Positions 23,311 through 32,033 are shown, numbered from the stretch's first letter. The stretch: 33,237 nt of DNA from Clostridiales bacterium UBA4821 (GCA_002402315.1 DHFP01000189.1:1-33237), one strand, 5' to 3'. The notes: generated by a model not told the origin, from the letters alone. Numbers and translations: made by a program.

Positions 23311-24174
23311 CTATTTCCTCTCCGGACTCCCGATTTTATTCTCCCTGGCATAATAGAATAAATACTGCTGGGCAGCCCCTGCCAATGACCCGAACTTTCT
23401 CCTTGCAAACTCCTGAATCTCGGGCAGTTTGGCCTCCCTTCCGAAATATAAAACTTCAATAACCCTTTTTATCCATACATCAGTTGGAAAGACATCTGAT
23501 TTTCCGTATGAATACAGCAGAACACAGTCAGCAATTTTAGGACCAACTCCCGGAATTTTCATTAGCTCTCCTCTTGCTGAACCGCTGTCCATATTCTCTA
23601 GTGCATTCAAATCAACTTCACCCGATGCCACCATACGGGCTGCATGCTTTATATACTTGCACCGGAATCCTACACCGCAGAGCGTAAGCCTGTCCTCATT
23701 TACATCTACAATCACTTCTGGCGGTGGAAATGAAAAATAAGTACTGCCGTTAAATTCAATTGGTTTCCCAAAATCCCTGGCAATGTTCTCTACCGACCTC
23801 ATTATCATAGGTATTCTATTATTAGCTGAAATGATAAATGAAGCTAAGCACTCCCAATGCTCCTGCTTGAGAATCCTGATACCATACCCATAATCTATTG
23901 CCTTACTCATTATTGGATCCTTTGATAATTCTCCTTTAATAGTTGAATAATCTGTCTGAAGGTCGAGATAGTCCAAAAGTATCTCCTCAGGGTCCGGCAT
24001 ATCACTTTTAACTATAATTGAGCCATTTTCCTTACTGATATTAAATACATGTCCTCTGACAGCCCCAGTGTAGGAGTCATCAAGCTGTCTGTTCCACCTG
24101 AAGCACTGCCCGCACTCAAAAGTGTGCTTGGGCTCAAAGTCTTTGATGTTCCTAATGACCAGTTGATTATCCAT
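23311..24174 (-). CDS. 8-oxoguanine DNA glycosylase / AP lyase (OGG1-like)
   Basis: A 287-aa bifunctional base-excision repair enzyme. The N-terminal beta domain holds FECGQCFRW (20-27). The helix-hairpin-helix MKIPGVGPKIADCVLLYSYG contains Lys213, equivalent to the Schiff-base lysine of OGG1. The catalytic aspartate Asp232 follows in FPTDVWIKR. It should excise oxidised guanine and nick the strand. Upstream TTG (24192) and ATG (24186) starts are possible and would overlap rlmB; ATG at 24174 with GGTGAT gives the usual family N-terminus. It lies directly after rlmB and is probably cotranscribed. Confidence 0.87.
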   Translation of the reverse strand: MDNQLVIRNIKDFEPKHTFECGQCFRWNRQLDDSYTGAVRGHVFNISKENGSIIVKSDMPDPEEILLDYLDLQTDYSTIKGELSKDPIMSKAIDYGYGIRILKQEHWECLASFIISANNRIPMIMRSVENIARDFGKPIEFNGSTYFSFPPPEVIVDVNEDRLTLCGVGFRCKYIKHAARMVASGEVDLNALENMDSGSARGELMKIPGVGPKIADCVLLYSYGKSDVFPTDVWIKRVIEVLYFGREAKLPEIQEFARRKFGSLAGAAQQYLFYYARENKIGSPERK

Positions 24175-24188
24175 GTTTATCACCATTT

Positions 24189-24977
24189 TCAACTGCCCCG
24201 TTGACGGAGAACTTCATACATAAGTACAGCCCCCGCAACCGAAGCATTTAGCGAAGACATACGGCCTTTCATTGGTATGCTCGTAACAATATCACAATGT
24301 TCCTTTACCAGCCTGCCGACTCCTTTGTCTTCTCCACCAACTACAAGGGCAATTGGAACTTTTAAGTCAACATTATATATAAGCGTTTCCCCATCAGCAT
24401 CTGCACCTACAATCCATAGTCCTTGTTTCTTTAAATACTCTATACACCTAACAATATTAGTTTCCCGTGCAACAGGCAAATATTCGATTGCACCTGCAGA
24501 TGCCTTGGCCACTGTAGAAGTTACCGGTGATGAATTCCTTTTGGGTATTACCAGTCCATGAGCTCCGGCAGCTTCAGCTGTCCGTATTAAAGCTCCAAGG
24601 TTATATGGATCGGTAATACCGTCTGATAATATAATAAATGCATTTTCACCATTTTTTCCGGCCTTTTCCAATAAATCCTCAACTTCTACATAAGCAAATG
24701 GGGATACCATTGCAGCTATCCCCTGGTGATTACCTTCTTGTGACAACTGGTTTAAATAAACAGAATTAACTTCTTGAATCACTATATGTCTTTCCTTGGC
24801 TAATGCAATTATTTCTTTAATTGAACCTTTTCTTTCACCACTGGCAACAAGTATCTTATTTATTGGCCTTTCTGCTTTTAACGCTTCCATTACCGGATTT
24901 CTTCCTATTAAAATGTCTGCTGAATTATTTTCACCCGGATTTCTCTGATTATGGAATCTATTTCTTTTATACTCCAT
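24189..24977 (-). CDS. rlmB: 23S rRNA 2'-O-methyltransferase RlmB (TrmH/SpoU family)
   Basis: A 262-aa SPOUT-class methyltransferase. A short basic N-terminus (KRNRFHNQRNPG) precedes the substrate-binding domain (about 20-95) and the knotted catalytic domain. The domain shows motif 1 NLGALIRTAEAAGAHGLVI, motif 2 LVVGGEDKGVGRLV and motif 3 IPMKGRMSSLNASVAGAVLM. It methylates a guanosine 2'-OH in 23S rRNA. The frame is open to 25016, but the ATG at 24977 has GGGGAT upstream and the added residues (GGEGWRKGD) are unlike the family, so the shorter start is preferred. It is the first gene of the unit with the OGG-like glycosylase. Confidence 0.9.
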   Translation of the reverse strand: MEYKRNRFHNQRNPGENNSADILIGRNPVMEALKAERPINKILVASGERKGSIKEIIALAKERHIVIQEVNSVYLNQLSQEGNHQGIAAMVSPFAYVEVEDLLEKAGKNGENAFIILSDGITDPYNLGALIRTAEAAGAHGLVIPKRNSSPVTSTVAKASAGAIEYLPVARETNIVRCIEYLKKQGLWIVGADADGETLIYNVDLKVPIALVVGGEDKGVGRLVKEHCDIVTSIPMKGRMSSLNASVAGAVLMYEVLRQRGS

Positions 24978-25162
24978 ACAACTATCCCCTTTCCTCCAAC
25001 CCTCACCCCCTGTCATCCCAAGCTTGGGCGAGGGGCGACTCTGGTTTTTCTGCTCAAAACTACTAATTCCTTCTCCGACAAAATAATTATATCACTTTAT
25101 TATAAGATACTCATATTATTTTCATTTTTATGACTGCATATGTTGGTATGAATTATTAAAAT

Positions 25163-25191
25163 ACATAATACTTCATTATGTTGTATATAAT
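25163..25191 (+). promoter_or_regulatory. possible promoter/operator of the small Cys protein
   Basis: TATAAT (25186-25191) lies 29 nt before the start codon, but no good -35 is seen. Just upstream, ACATAAT (25163-25169) and ATTATGT (25175-25181) form a perfect 7-bp inverted repeat that could be a regulator site. Confidence 0.3.
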
Positions 25192-25220
25192 AAGTTTAGC
25201 ATATAGCAGGAGGAATGTTT

Positions 25221-25421
25221 ATGAATTTTGCCAGTGAAGATCAATTGATAGCCGTGGGTCAATCCTGCAGGGACTTTGAATCCCGAGCATCGGGCTTCGT
25301 ATCCGGTACGGGAAGCACAACTGCTGAAAATATTTCATGTGGAGCATGCAAACACTGGGATGGAACCAGATGTGTAATAGATGTATTTGATAAAGTACTT
25401 ACAAGCTTGGACCAGACGTAA
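25221..25421 (+). CDS. 66-aa conserved-looking cysteine-containing small protein
   Basis: The start has AGGAGG at 7-8 nt; an in-frame ATG two codons earlier sits too close to it. The product has four cysteines (Cys16, 40, 43 and 51), three of them arranged as SCGACKHWDGTRC in the C-terminal half, then a compact ending VLTSLDQT. This spacing suggests a metal or Fe-S ligand set or a redox-active pair. It has no signal peptide or membrane segment. The family resembles small clostridial proteins of unknown function; no function is claimed. Its stop is 2 nt before a MITE-like element. Confidence 0.75.
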   Translation: MNFASEDQLIAVGQSCRDFESRASGFVSGTGSTTAENISCGACKHWDGTRCVIDVFDKVLTSLDQT

Positions 25422-25423
25422 AT

Positions 25424-25582
25424 AGTTTGCAGTTGACAGTTAAAATTCATAAAAAGGTGAAGGTTAACTAGTTAGCAATTAACACCTGTTAACTGTAAAC
25501 TAACAAATAACTATGCATTGTAACTGACGCATAATTTTATCTTAAAAAATTTTTAATAGCTGTACACTGTCAACTGTAAACT
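25424..25582 (+). repeat. MITE-like element with 17-nt terminal inverted repeats
   Basis: AGTTTGCAGTTGACAGT (25424-25440) is inverted at 25566-25582 with one mismatch. A further partial copy, GTTAACTGTAAACT, lies inside at 25488-25501, and GTTAACTAGTTAGC is also nearly self-complementary. The 159-nt element has no coding capacity and starts right after a stop codon. No clear target duplication is visible. This, a promoter and a leader fill the gap between the two flanking genes. Confidence 0.65.
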
Positions 25583-25591
25583 GAATTGCTC

Positions 25592-25620
25592 TTGCCAACA
25601 AAATTCATTTTAGATAATAT
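25592..25620 (+). promoter_or_regulatory. promoter of the DUF6873 gene
   Basis: TTGCCA (25592-25597), a 17-nt spacer and TAATAT (25615-25620) lie 29 nt before the start, and 10 nt after the MITE-like element. Confidence 0.55.
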
Positions 25621-25649
25621 GGTTCTAAGCTATATTCAAAGGAGCTAAA

Positions 25650-26411
25650 ATGAATTTAAACTTTCTTAAGCATCCATTCATTCCTGAAAAACGTGTTAAA
25701 CTTATACTGATTGACGGTAGAACTCCGGAACATATTCTTTACAAGCTTTCATCGTTTGGTATTGATCTGATTCTTACCGACCCATGCAATTTTGTTTACC
25801 CTTCCATATCTTATCATCCCGATATTCAATTATATTCTTTAGGAAATGGTAATCTTGTAACACCTCCAAGCATGTTCGAAAATATAAAAAGCAAGTTATC
25901 CAAATACAGCTTCAATATTATTTGTGGTCATTCAGTCCTAAAAAGTAACTACCCTGAAGATATTGCATATAATGTAGCAAGGATTGGGGATATTTGCTTT
26001 CATAAGTTGAATTGCACTGACCCTATAATTAAGAAAACTCTAGTGGTAAATGGCTTGACACTAGTAAATGTTAATCAAGGGTATACTAAATGTTCAACTG
26101 CAATAATCAGTAATTCTGCAATAATTACTTCTGATAAAGGTATTCAAAAGGCAGCATTACAAAACGGGATAGATTCCTTACTGATAGCTCCAGGCTATAT
26201 ACATCTGAAAGACCTAAACTATGGATTTATTGGCGGATGCATAGGTCTCATTGCTCCAGATGTCTTAGTTATAACAGGTTCATTGCAAAGCCACCCGGAC
26301 TTTAAAAAGGTACTGGAATTTCTGAATAAGCATAAAGTTGAAATGATAAGCTTAACCAACAGCATACCTATTGATATAGGTTCACTCATTCCGCTTCTTG
26401 AGGTGGAATAA
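25650..26411 (+). CDS. DUF6873-family protein (GME-fold-like)
   Basis: A 253-aa soluble protein seen mainly in Clostridia and annotated as a DUF6873, guanidine-modifying-enzyme-fold family member. Supporting blocks are LILIDGRTPEHILYKLSSFGIDLILT near the N-terminus (as separate halves), LVNVNQGYTKCSTAIISNSA with a cysteine after the glycine, ITSDKGIQKAALQNGID, and FIGGCIGLIAPDVLVITGSLQSHPD. The repeated beta-alpha pattern fits the pseudo-symmetric GME fold. No enzymatic activity is established. Start ATG follows AAAGGAG. It is probably a single-gene unit, with ytxC starting 237 nt later. Confidence 0.65.
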   Translation: MNLNFLKHPFIPEKRVKLILIDGRTPEHILYKLSSFGIDLILTDPCNFVYPSISYHPDIQLYSLGNGNLVTPPSMFENIKSKLSKYSFNIICGHSVLKSNYPEDIAYNVARIGDICFHKLNCTDPIIKKTLVVNGLTLVNVNQGYTKCSTAIISNSAIITSDKGIQKAALQNGIDSLLIAPGYIHLKDLNYGFIGGCIGLIAPDVLVITGSLQSHPDFKKVLEFLNKHKVEMISLTNSIPIDIGSLIPLLEVE

Positions 26412-26585
26412 TATTATCATTAAAAATCAGTACATTAATTCCAAAATATACATATTATCAATTCGGTATACTAAAAAGTTTAAAGATACATACTAACCTT
26501 AAGATTTTGGGCTATAATATTTTTTTAAGGCGGCTAATTCTTCCTTAGCTTAATTCTTATAACTATATATATCTTCATTCAATAT

Positions 26586-26618
26586 GAACAAAGGCAAAAC
26601 CTAACTTTGTTCTTGCTT
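26586..26618 (+). terminator. terminator-like hairpin before ytxC
   Basis: GAACAAAG (26586-26593) pairs with CTTTGTTC (26605-26612), followed by TTGCTTTT. It lies 174 nt after the DUF6873 stop and about 30 nt before ytxC. A TATAAT at 26515-26520 upstream of it could start a transcript that this hairpin attenuates. Confidence 0.4.
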
Positions 26619-26648
26619 TTACACAGTACGTGAAGGGATGTGAATTAG

Positions 26649-27563
26649 ATGCGATTTCTCTCTATAGGAGTTAATGAATATACTAATGATTCTATAGACT
26701 ATCTTGTAAACCAGCTAAATGACCTAAAGGAAAAAAAGCTTAAACTGAAAACAACCCTGATTAAATTTTCTAAATCAAGGGTTATAATATGTAAACTTAA
26801 CGAAAATAGAATATTAAGTGCTCTAAGTGACCACAATTTTAACATCCTGAAACAATATGCTTCATTCATACTTTCTGATTATATAATCAAGTACTATGAG
26901 AAAAAGCTCATAACCAGAATAGTTAATATGAATTATTGCTATTTTAACCAGGCAGAAAAAAAACAGATAGTTGATCTTTCTACTTCTATCTTAAAATCAG
27001 GTGAGAATAGCAAGATTAGTTTATATTCTACAAAACGTAAAAATCTAATTTTCCGAAAGCTTCTGGAATATTTTGAAAATAGTAATGAGATTATTCTTGA
27101 TGGGTTTGTAAATTTCAGAATTAAGGAATATATTAGAGAACTTGAGGATGTTGTTGACAAAGCCGTCGACACTTTTTTAATGGAAAGAGAATATCAAGAG
27201 TTTATCAAACTTCTAAGATATTTCGTTGATATTCAGGAACCAAAGCTTGAGGCTGTTCATATACTCCCCGGTTATGAAAATAAATATATAATACTGGATC
27301 ATTCTCACAATGAAATTACTAATGATTGTATAAAAGAATTCTTGAATGAAGTTCCTGAAGAAGATATTAACTTTGACGATTTACTGGTAAGTTCACTAAT
27401 AACAATTGCACCCATTAGAATATATATTCACGATGCAAAACAAATAAAAAACAAAGAATTAATTGAAACAATCAAGAATGTATTTCTAAATAAAGTTATA
27501 TTATGTAATGGCTGTGACCTCTGTAAGGTGCATAGAGTAAGTATCGAAACCTTAACTAAGTGA
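26649..27563 (+). CDS. ytxC: putative sporulation protein YtxC
   Basis: A 304-aa protein matching the YtxC family of endospore-formers in length and layout. The long helical, charged region KKQIVDLSTSIL is followed by FVNFRIKEYIRELEDVVDKA and VDTFLMEREYQEFIKLLRYF, the best conserved blocks. The C-terminal domain contains YIILDHSHNEI and ends in a cysteine cluster CNGCDLCKVH. The molecular role is unknown; the name comes from its distribution and sporulation-linked expression in Bacillus. No membrane segment is evident. Start ATG follows AAGGGATGTG. It is a useful marker that the host makes endospores. Confidence 0.8.
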   Translation: MRFLSIGVNEYTNDSIDYLVNQLNDLKEKKLKLKTTLIKFSKSRVIICKLNENRILSALSDHNFNILKQYASFILSDYIIKYYEKKLITRIVNMNYCYFNQAEKKQIVDLSTSILKSGENSKISLYSTKRKNLIFRKLLEYFENSNEIILDGFVNFRIKEYIRELEDVVDKAVDTFLMEREYQEFIKLLRYFVDIQEPKLEAVHILPGYENKYIILDHSHNEITNDCIKEFLNEVPEEDINFDDLLVSSLITIAPIRIYIHDAKQIKNKELIETIKNVFLNKVILCNGCDLCKVHRVSIETLTK

Positions 27564-27607
27564 TATATCCAATCCATAGATGATTCCATCAACTTTTGTA
27601 CTTTGTA

Positions 27608-27636
27608 TTGCCAAAAATACTAATTTTAAGTATTAT
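27608..27636 (+). promoter_or_regulatory. promoter of the glucan phosphorylase gene
   Basis: TTGCCA (27608-27613), 17 nt and TATTAT (27631-27636) lie 36 nt before the start. The spacer holds the inverted repeat AATACT/AGTATT. Confidence 0.6.
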
Positions 27637-27672
27637 ATATTTGGAAAACATTATCTACTATGGAGGAAGCAT

Positions 27673-30252
27673 ATGTATCTATATGGAAAGATTACAGCTA
27701 CATCGGATTTACCAGAGAATATAAAAAAACTTCCTGAAATAGCAAACAACTTATGGTGGTCATGGAATGTGGATTCTCTTAAGTTGTTTAAAATGATTGA
27801 TGATGAATTATGGGTTAAAGTGAAAAACAATCCTGTAAAATTTATTCAAGAAGTCAGTCAAAGGAAGCTTCAAGAAGCTTCAAACAGTCATGAGTTTATA
27901 GATAAATATAATCAAGTTGTACAAAGATACGATGAATATATGAACCCTTCTAAAACCTGGTTCTCTGAAAACTTCCCCGATAAAAAAGAAATTATTGTTG
28001 CTTACTTTTCTGCTGAGTATGGCCTGGATGAAATTCTCCCTGTCTACTCCGGAGGATTAGGAGTATTATCGGGAGACCATTGTAAAACTGCCAGTGATCT
28101 TGGCCTTCCTTTTGTGGCAATTGGCTTATTATACAGGCATGGTTATTTTAATCAATATATTAATGCTGAGGGGTGGCAGGAAACCAGCTTTTCAGAACTA
28201 AACATGGCTGAACTTCCGGTAAAACCTGCAATCGGGCCTGATGGTGAGGCAGTTATTATTAGTGTAGAACTACCGGGAAGGGCAGTATTTGCAAAGGTAT
28301 GGAGAGTTAGCGTAGGCAGGGTATCAATATATATGCTTGATACAAACCTTGAAATGAACAGTCCCGCTGATAGAGATCTTACAGCAAGATTATATGGCGG
28401 TGACCAGGAGATGCGTATATCACAAGAAATCTTTCTGGGAATAGGTGGGATAAGAGCTCTGGATGCACTTGGGATTAATCCGGCTATCTATCATATGAAT
28501 GAAGGACACTCAGCTTTTCTCGGACTTGAGTTAATACGTAAGCTTGTTCAGGAAAAAGGACTCCCCTTTAGGGTAGCTAAAGAAATTATATCTGCTTCCA
28601 CAGTGTTTACTACCCACACACCGGTACCTGCAGGTAACGACGTATTCCCTCTGAATTTAATTGATAAATACTTCAGTAACTATTGGGGTTCATTGGGAAT
28701 CAGCAGGCATGAGTTCCTGGACCTTGGACTCAGAGTAGTTCCTGATGCTCCTCAAGTATTTAATATGACAGTTCTTGCCCTTAAACTTTCAGGTAAGAAA
28801 AATGGTGTTAGTGAATTGCACGGAGCAGTATCGAGAAATATCTTCAGTGATATTTGGTCAAATGTTCCGGAGGAAGAGATTCCTATAGGCCACGTTACCA
28901 ATGGTATTCATACGCTCACCTGGCTGGATTCCAGCTTCAAACAGCTGTTTGACAAATATATGGGCTCTGATTGGGAAAACCGCATTGATGACCAGAGTAT
29001 GTGGGATAAGGTTTACGATATTCCTGATGAGGAAATTTGGAATGTACACATGGACCAAAAGCGCAATTTATCCGAAATGGTCAGGATGAGACTGAAAGAA
29101 CAAAAGTCCAGACATGGTGATTCTCCGCAAAACCTTAAACAAATTGAAAACTACCTTGATCCTAATGCCCTGATAATTGGATTTGCACGGAGATTCGCAA
29201 CATACAAGCGCGCAAACCTCATTTTTAGGGATATAGACAGACTCACAAAAATTGCGACTGACACTGGTAGACCGGTACAAATTATATTCTCCGGAAAGGC
29301 TCACCCGGCTGATAGGCCTGCTCACGAATTAATAAAGCAGATATATGATTATACCAATCGTCCTGAACTGAAAGGGAAAGTTATTTTAATGGAAAACTAT
29401 AATATGAATGTTGCCAGGTACCTTATACATGGCGCAGACGTATGGTTAAACAACCCTCGAAGACCTCTCGAAGCCAGCGGCACCAGCGGTGAAAAATCAG
29501 CAATTAACGGTGTAATCAACTTCAGCGTCCTTGATGGCTGGTGGATTGAGGGTTACAATAGAAAAAACGGTTGGGCGGTTGGCGAAGATAAATACTATCA
29601 GAACTATGACCATCAGGATAACGCAGATAGTGAAAGCCTATACTCAACTTTAGAAAATGAAATAATTCCCCTGTATTACAACCGGGATGAGAGAGGAATA
29701 CCTGTTGGCTGGGTTCAAACCATGAAGGAATCCATAAGGTCGGTAGGCAGAGCTTTTAGTACAGTTAGAATGCTTCAGGACTACATTAAGGATTACTACG
29801 TTCCCCAGATGGATAGAACAAAAAGTATAATAGATAGTAATTATGAAATACCTAAATCACTTGCCGATTGGAAAGCTTCAATAGAACACAACTGGTCGCC
29901 GGTTCAAGTTGTTCCGGCTAAAAACACCAATTTCTTTATTGAAAGCAGACTTTCTGTCGGGCAAGCTATTGAAGCAGCAGCCACTGTTTTACTTGGCAGC
30001 ATTGACCCATCTCAGGTAAGCGTTGAACTGTTTTACGGAAAGATAGGTGAAAACTCTCAAATCGAGAACCCCGTTATTAAACCGATGAATCTGGTAGAAC
30101 AAGTTGGAAGCGGCACCTATAACTATGCTGAGACTGTTGTAATACAAGATGGTGGAAATTATGGTTACACATTCAGGGTAGTTCCAACTCACCCTAGTAT
30201 GATAAATAAACATGATATGGGCTTAGTTAAGTGGGTAGTACAAAGAGATTAG
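27673..30252 (+). CDS. glgP: alpha-glucan phosphorylase (GT35)
   Basis: An 859-aa enzyme that releases glucose-1-phosphate from glycogen or maltodextrin with phosphate and PLP. The N-terminus LPENIKKLPEIANNLWWSWN, the block FSAEYGLDEILPVYSGGLG and YHMNEGHSAFLGLE mark the 'alpha-glucan family phosphorylase' subtype (as in Thermotoga/clostridial forms), not the E. coli MalP type. The PLP lysine is Lys608 in EASGTSGEKSAINGV, followed by VLDGWWIEGYN. The C-terminal 100 residues are an added beta-rich domain. The frame is open to 27580, but the ATG at 27673 has GGAGG at 6 nt. It supplies sugar phosphate from reserve or substrate glucans in the cytoplasm. Confidence 0.93.
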   Translation: MYLYGKITATSDLPENIKKLPEIANNLWWSWNVDSLKLFKMIDDELWVKVKNNPVKFIQEVSQRKLQEASNSHEFIDKYNQVVQRYDEYMNPSKTWFSENFPDKKEIIVAYFSAEYGLDEILPVYSGGLGVLSGDHCKTASDLGLPFVAIGLLYRHGYFNQYINAEGWQETSFSELNMAELPVKPAIGPDGEAVIISVELPGRAVFAKVWRVSVGRVSIYMLDTNLEMNSPADRDLTARLYGGDQEMRISQEIFLGIGGIRALDALGINPAIYHMNEGHSAFLGLELIRKLVQEKGLPFRVAKEIISASTVFTTHTPVPAGNDVFPLNLIDKYFSNYWGSLGISRHEFLDLGLRVVPDAPQVFNMTVLALKLSGKKNGVSELHGAVSRNIFSDIWSNVPEEEIPIGHVTNGIHTLTWLDSSFKQLFDKYMGSDWENRIDDQSMWDKVYDIPDEEIWNVHMDQKRNLSEMVRMRLKEQKSRHGDSPQNLKQIENYLDPNALIIGFARRFATYKRANLIFRDIDRLTKIATDTGRPVQIIFSGKAHPADRPAHELIKQIYDYTNRPELKGKVILMENYNMNVARYLIHGADVWLNNPRRPLEASGTSGEKSAINGVINFSVLDGWWIEGYNRKNGWAVGEDKYYQNYDHQDNADSESLYSTLENEIIPLYYNRDERGIPVGWVQTMKESIRSVGRAFSTVRMLQDYIKDYYVPQMDRTKSIIDSNYEIPKSLADWKASIEHNWSPVQVVPAKNTNFFIESRLSVGQAIEAAATVLLGSIDPSQVSVELFYGKIGENSQIENPVIKPMNLVEQVGSGTYNYAETVVIQDGGNYGYTFRVVPTHPSMINKHDMGLVKWVVQRD

Positions 30253-30302
30253 AAATAGTAATAGGAAGCAAGGGAGGCAGCAAGAGGAAGGAGAAAATTT
30301 AG

Positions 30303-30728
30303 ATGATGAATAATAAAGATATTAGATGGAAGCAGCGCTTCCAGAACTTTGACAGGGCCTTTGTACTTTTGCGTTCTGCTTTCGAGGAAAAAGAAATAAG
30401 TGATTTTTCTCAACTTGAACAGGAGGGAATAATTCAACGGTTTGAATACACGTATGAACTTGCTTGGAAAACAATGAAGGATTATTTGCAAGACAATGGC
30501 AATGTAATACTTCCGGAAATAACAGCGAGAAGTGTAATTAAAGAAGCCTATACAGCAAATATGATAAATGATGGTCAGGTCTGGATTGATATGATGCTGC
30601 ATCGTAATATTTTATCGCATTGTTACGATTTTGCAAAATTTCAAGAAGTTCTAAAAGCGATTAATAAGTTTTATTTACCTGCACTTTCAGCATTCCATGA
30701 GTGGTTATTGGAAAGGATAGTTAATTAA
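30303..30728 (+). CDS. hepT: HEPN toxin, HepT / HI0074 family
   Basis: A 141-aa all-helical protein of the HI0074 'nucleotidyltransferase substrate-binding' HEPN family. The conserved block RFEYTYELAWKTMKDYLQ is present, and the HEPN ribonuclease motif R-X4-H-X-Y is complete in HRNILSHCYD. Family members are RNases that inhibit growth until the partner MNT protein AMPylates the motif tyrosine. Two adjacent ATGs are preceded by AAGGAG. The stop overlaps the mntA start as TAATG, so the two are coupled. The toxin-first order is one of the two known arrangements. The pair lies between carbohydrate genes, consistent with an acquired module. Confidence 0.88.
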   Translation: MMNNKDIRWKQRFQNFDRAFVLLRSAFEEKEISDFSQLEQEGIIQRFEYTYELAWKTMKDYLQDNGNVILPEITARSVIKEAYTANMINDGQVWIDMMLHRNILSHCYDFAKFQEVLKAINKFYLPALSAFHEWLLERIVN

Positions 30729-31039
30729 TGAAAAATCCTGGTTTAAGTAATGAGATTATAGGAATGTTAAACAATGTCTTTCGTAAATATTCAGATATTA
30801 AGAAAGTAGTTCTTTTTGGCTCTCGTGCCAAAGGAACAGCTAAACATAATTCTGATATAGACCTCGCAATATTTGGTATTGACAATGATTTATTTGTAGA
30901 AAGTATTGCTGTGGAACTTGAGGAACTACCATTGCCTTATAAATTTGATGTAAAATCATTTGCTTCTATTAAAAATTCAGCACTATGCGACCATATTGAA
31001 AGAGTTGGGGTTAGTATCTATGAAAAAGACATGGAATGA
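30728..31039 (+). CDS. mntA: MNT-domain nucleotidyltransferase antitoxin
   Basis: A 103-aa minimal nucleotidyltransferase. The motif GS-X10-DXD is intact (GSRAKGTAKHNSDID), followed by a further acidic position in the KFDVKSF strand that completes the usual metal-binding triad. It should transfer AMP from ATP to the tyrosine of its HepT partner and so neutralise it. It is coupled to hepT through a TAATG junction, and both end before a strong bidirectional terminator. Confidence 0.88.
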   Translation: MKNPGLSNEIIGMLNNVFRKYSDIKKVVLFGSRAKGTAKHNSDIDLAIFGIDNDLFVESIAVELEELPLPYKFDVKSFASIKNSALCDHIERVGVSIYEKDME

Positions 31040-31049
31040 GGACTCTTTA

Positions 31050-31098
31050 AATAGCAAAAGAAGGAACTGCGTTTTTTACATTTCCTTCTTTTGCTATT
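31050..31098. terminator. bidirectional terminator between mntA and the sugar kinase
   Basis: A perfect 17-bp inverted repeat (31050-31066 with 31082-31098) with a 15-nt loop, lying 10 nt after the mntA stop and 5 nt after the stop of the convergent kinase gene. The arms contain AAAAG/CTTTT runs; one hairpin appears to serve both strands. Confidence 0.85.
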
Positions 31099-31103
31099 GT
31101 TAT

Positions 31104-32033
31104 CTATAAATATCTCTTTACTTCTTCCATTGTCGGAAGCGCTGTAATTGCCCCCTTCTTTGTACTCGTTAATGTGCCGGCTGTATTGGCAAGTCTAAAA
31201 GCCTCCTCCATCCTATTCCAATCTATGTTGTCAAGGCCTCCGGCTTGGGTTATGCTGTATAAAAGTCCTGCTGTAAAGCCATCTCCAGCACCCGTTGTAT
31301 CTACAGCTTTAATCTCCATAGTCGGTATGGCTTTTCCCCTTCCCCTATAGTAACAGTAGCTGCCGTCCTTACCCCATGTCACGGCAATTACTTTCAGGTT
31401 GGGAGCCATCCCAAGAAGCTTCTCTACCCCTTTTTCATTATCTGTCTCGCCGGTAAGTAATTTCATCTCTTCATCAGATACCTTAAGGACATCCGCATAA
31501 ACCAGCCCTACCTTAATTCCTTTTCGGGCACTATCCTCATCCCATAATTTATCCCTGTAATTCGGGTCATATGATATGAGAAGCCCTTTTTCCCTTGCAT
31601 ATTGCAAGCATTTAACGGTTGCCTGCCGGGCAGCATCGTAAATCAGTGATATTGAGCCAAAATGAAACACTCCGCTTTCGTCGAGTAGTTTTAAGTCAAT
31701 ATCCCCTTCGGTATACTGCACAAGGTCTTCATAAAATCTGAAGCTTCTATCTCCGGCTTTATCCAGAGAAACAAGGGCAATAGCGGTTTGTCCTCCCCGT
31801 TTCAGACCTCTTGTATTAACGTTATCTCTTTTAAGCGTATCCTCCAAAAAATTGCCGAAGTTATCATCCCCAACCTTGCCCATGAAGGCAGACTTTCCTC
31901 CAAGCCTGGCCACACCTACTGCAACATTTGCCGGTGCTCCGCCGGGGTGCGCTTTAAATGTCATGTCTTCATCGCCCTGAATCATATCAATCAATAATTC
32001 ACCCATACAGGCAATGGTCTTATTACCGTTCAT
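31104..32033 (-). CDS. PfkB-family carbohydrate kinase (probable fructokinase)
   Basis: A 309-aa ribokinase/PfkB-type kinase. The N-terminal GELLIDMI, the substrate-binding GGAPANVAVGVARLGG and the C-terminal ATP/anion-hole motif DTTGAGDGFTAGLL, whose last Asp is the catalytic base, are all present. It phosphorylates a sugar in the cytoplasm; overall form (FRFYEDLVQYTEGDIDLK near the lid) is like ScrK/fructokinases, but ribose, adenosine or 2-keto-3-deoxygluconate cannot be excluded. Start ATG is preceded by GGGAGG. The gene follows the DUF4432 gene by 71 nt on the same strand, suggesting a sugar-use operon. Confidence 0.88.
   Translation of the reverse strand: MNGNKTIACMGELLIDMIQGDEDMTFKAHPGGAPANVAVGVARLGGKSAFMGKVGDDNFGNFLEDTLKRDNVNTRGLKRGGQTAIALVSLDKAGDRSFRFYEDLVQYTEGDIDLKLLDESGVFHFGSISLIYDAARQATVKCLQYAREKGLLISYDPNYRDKLWDEDSARKGIKVGLVYADVLKVSDEEMKLLTGETDNEKGVEKLLGMAPNLKVIAVTWGKDGSYCYYRGRGKAIPTMEIKAVDTTGAGDGFTAGLLYSITQAGGLDNIDWNRMEEAFRLANTAGTLTSTKKGAITALPTMEEVKRYL

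Noticed and set aside
24990..25042. GC-rich patch with CCCAAGCTTGGG upstream of rlmB
   Set aside because: Stands out in composition, but only a short palindrome is present and no second copy or function can be supported.
25424..25582. Repeated AGTTTACAG-like words as a CRISPR array
   Set aside because: The repeats are inverted, few and not evenly spaced; a MITE-like element fits better.
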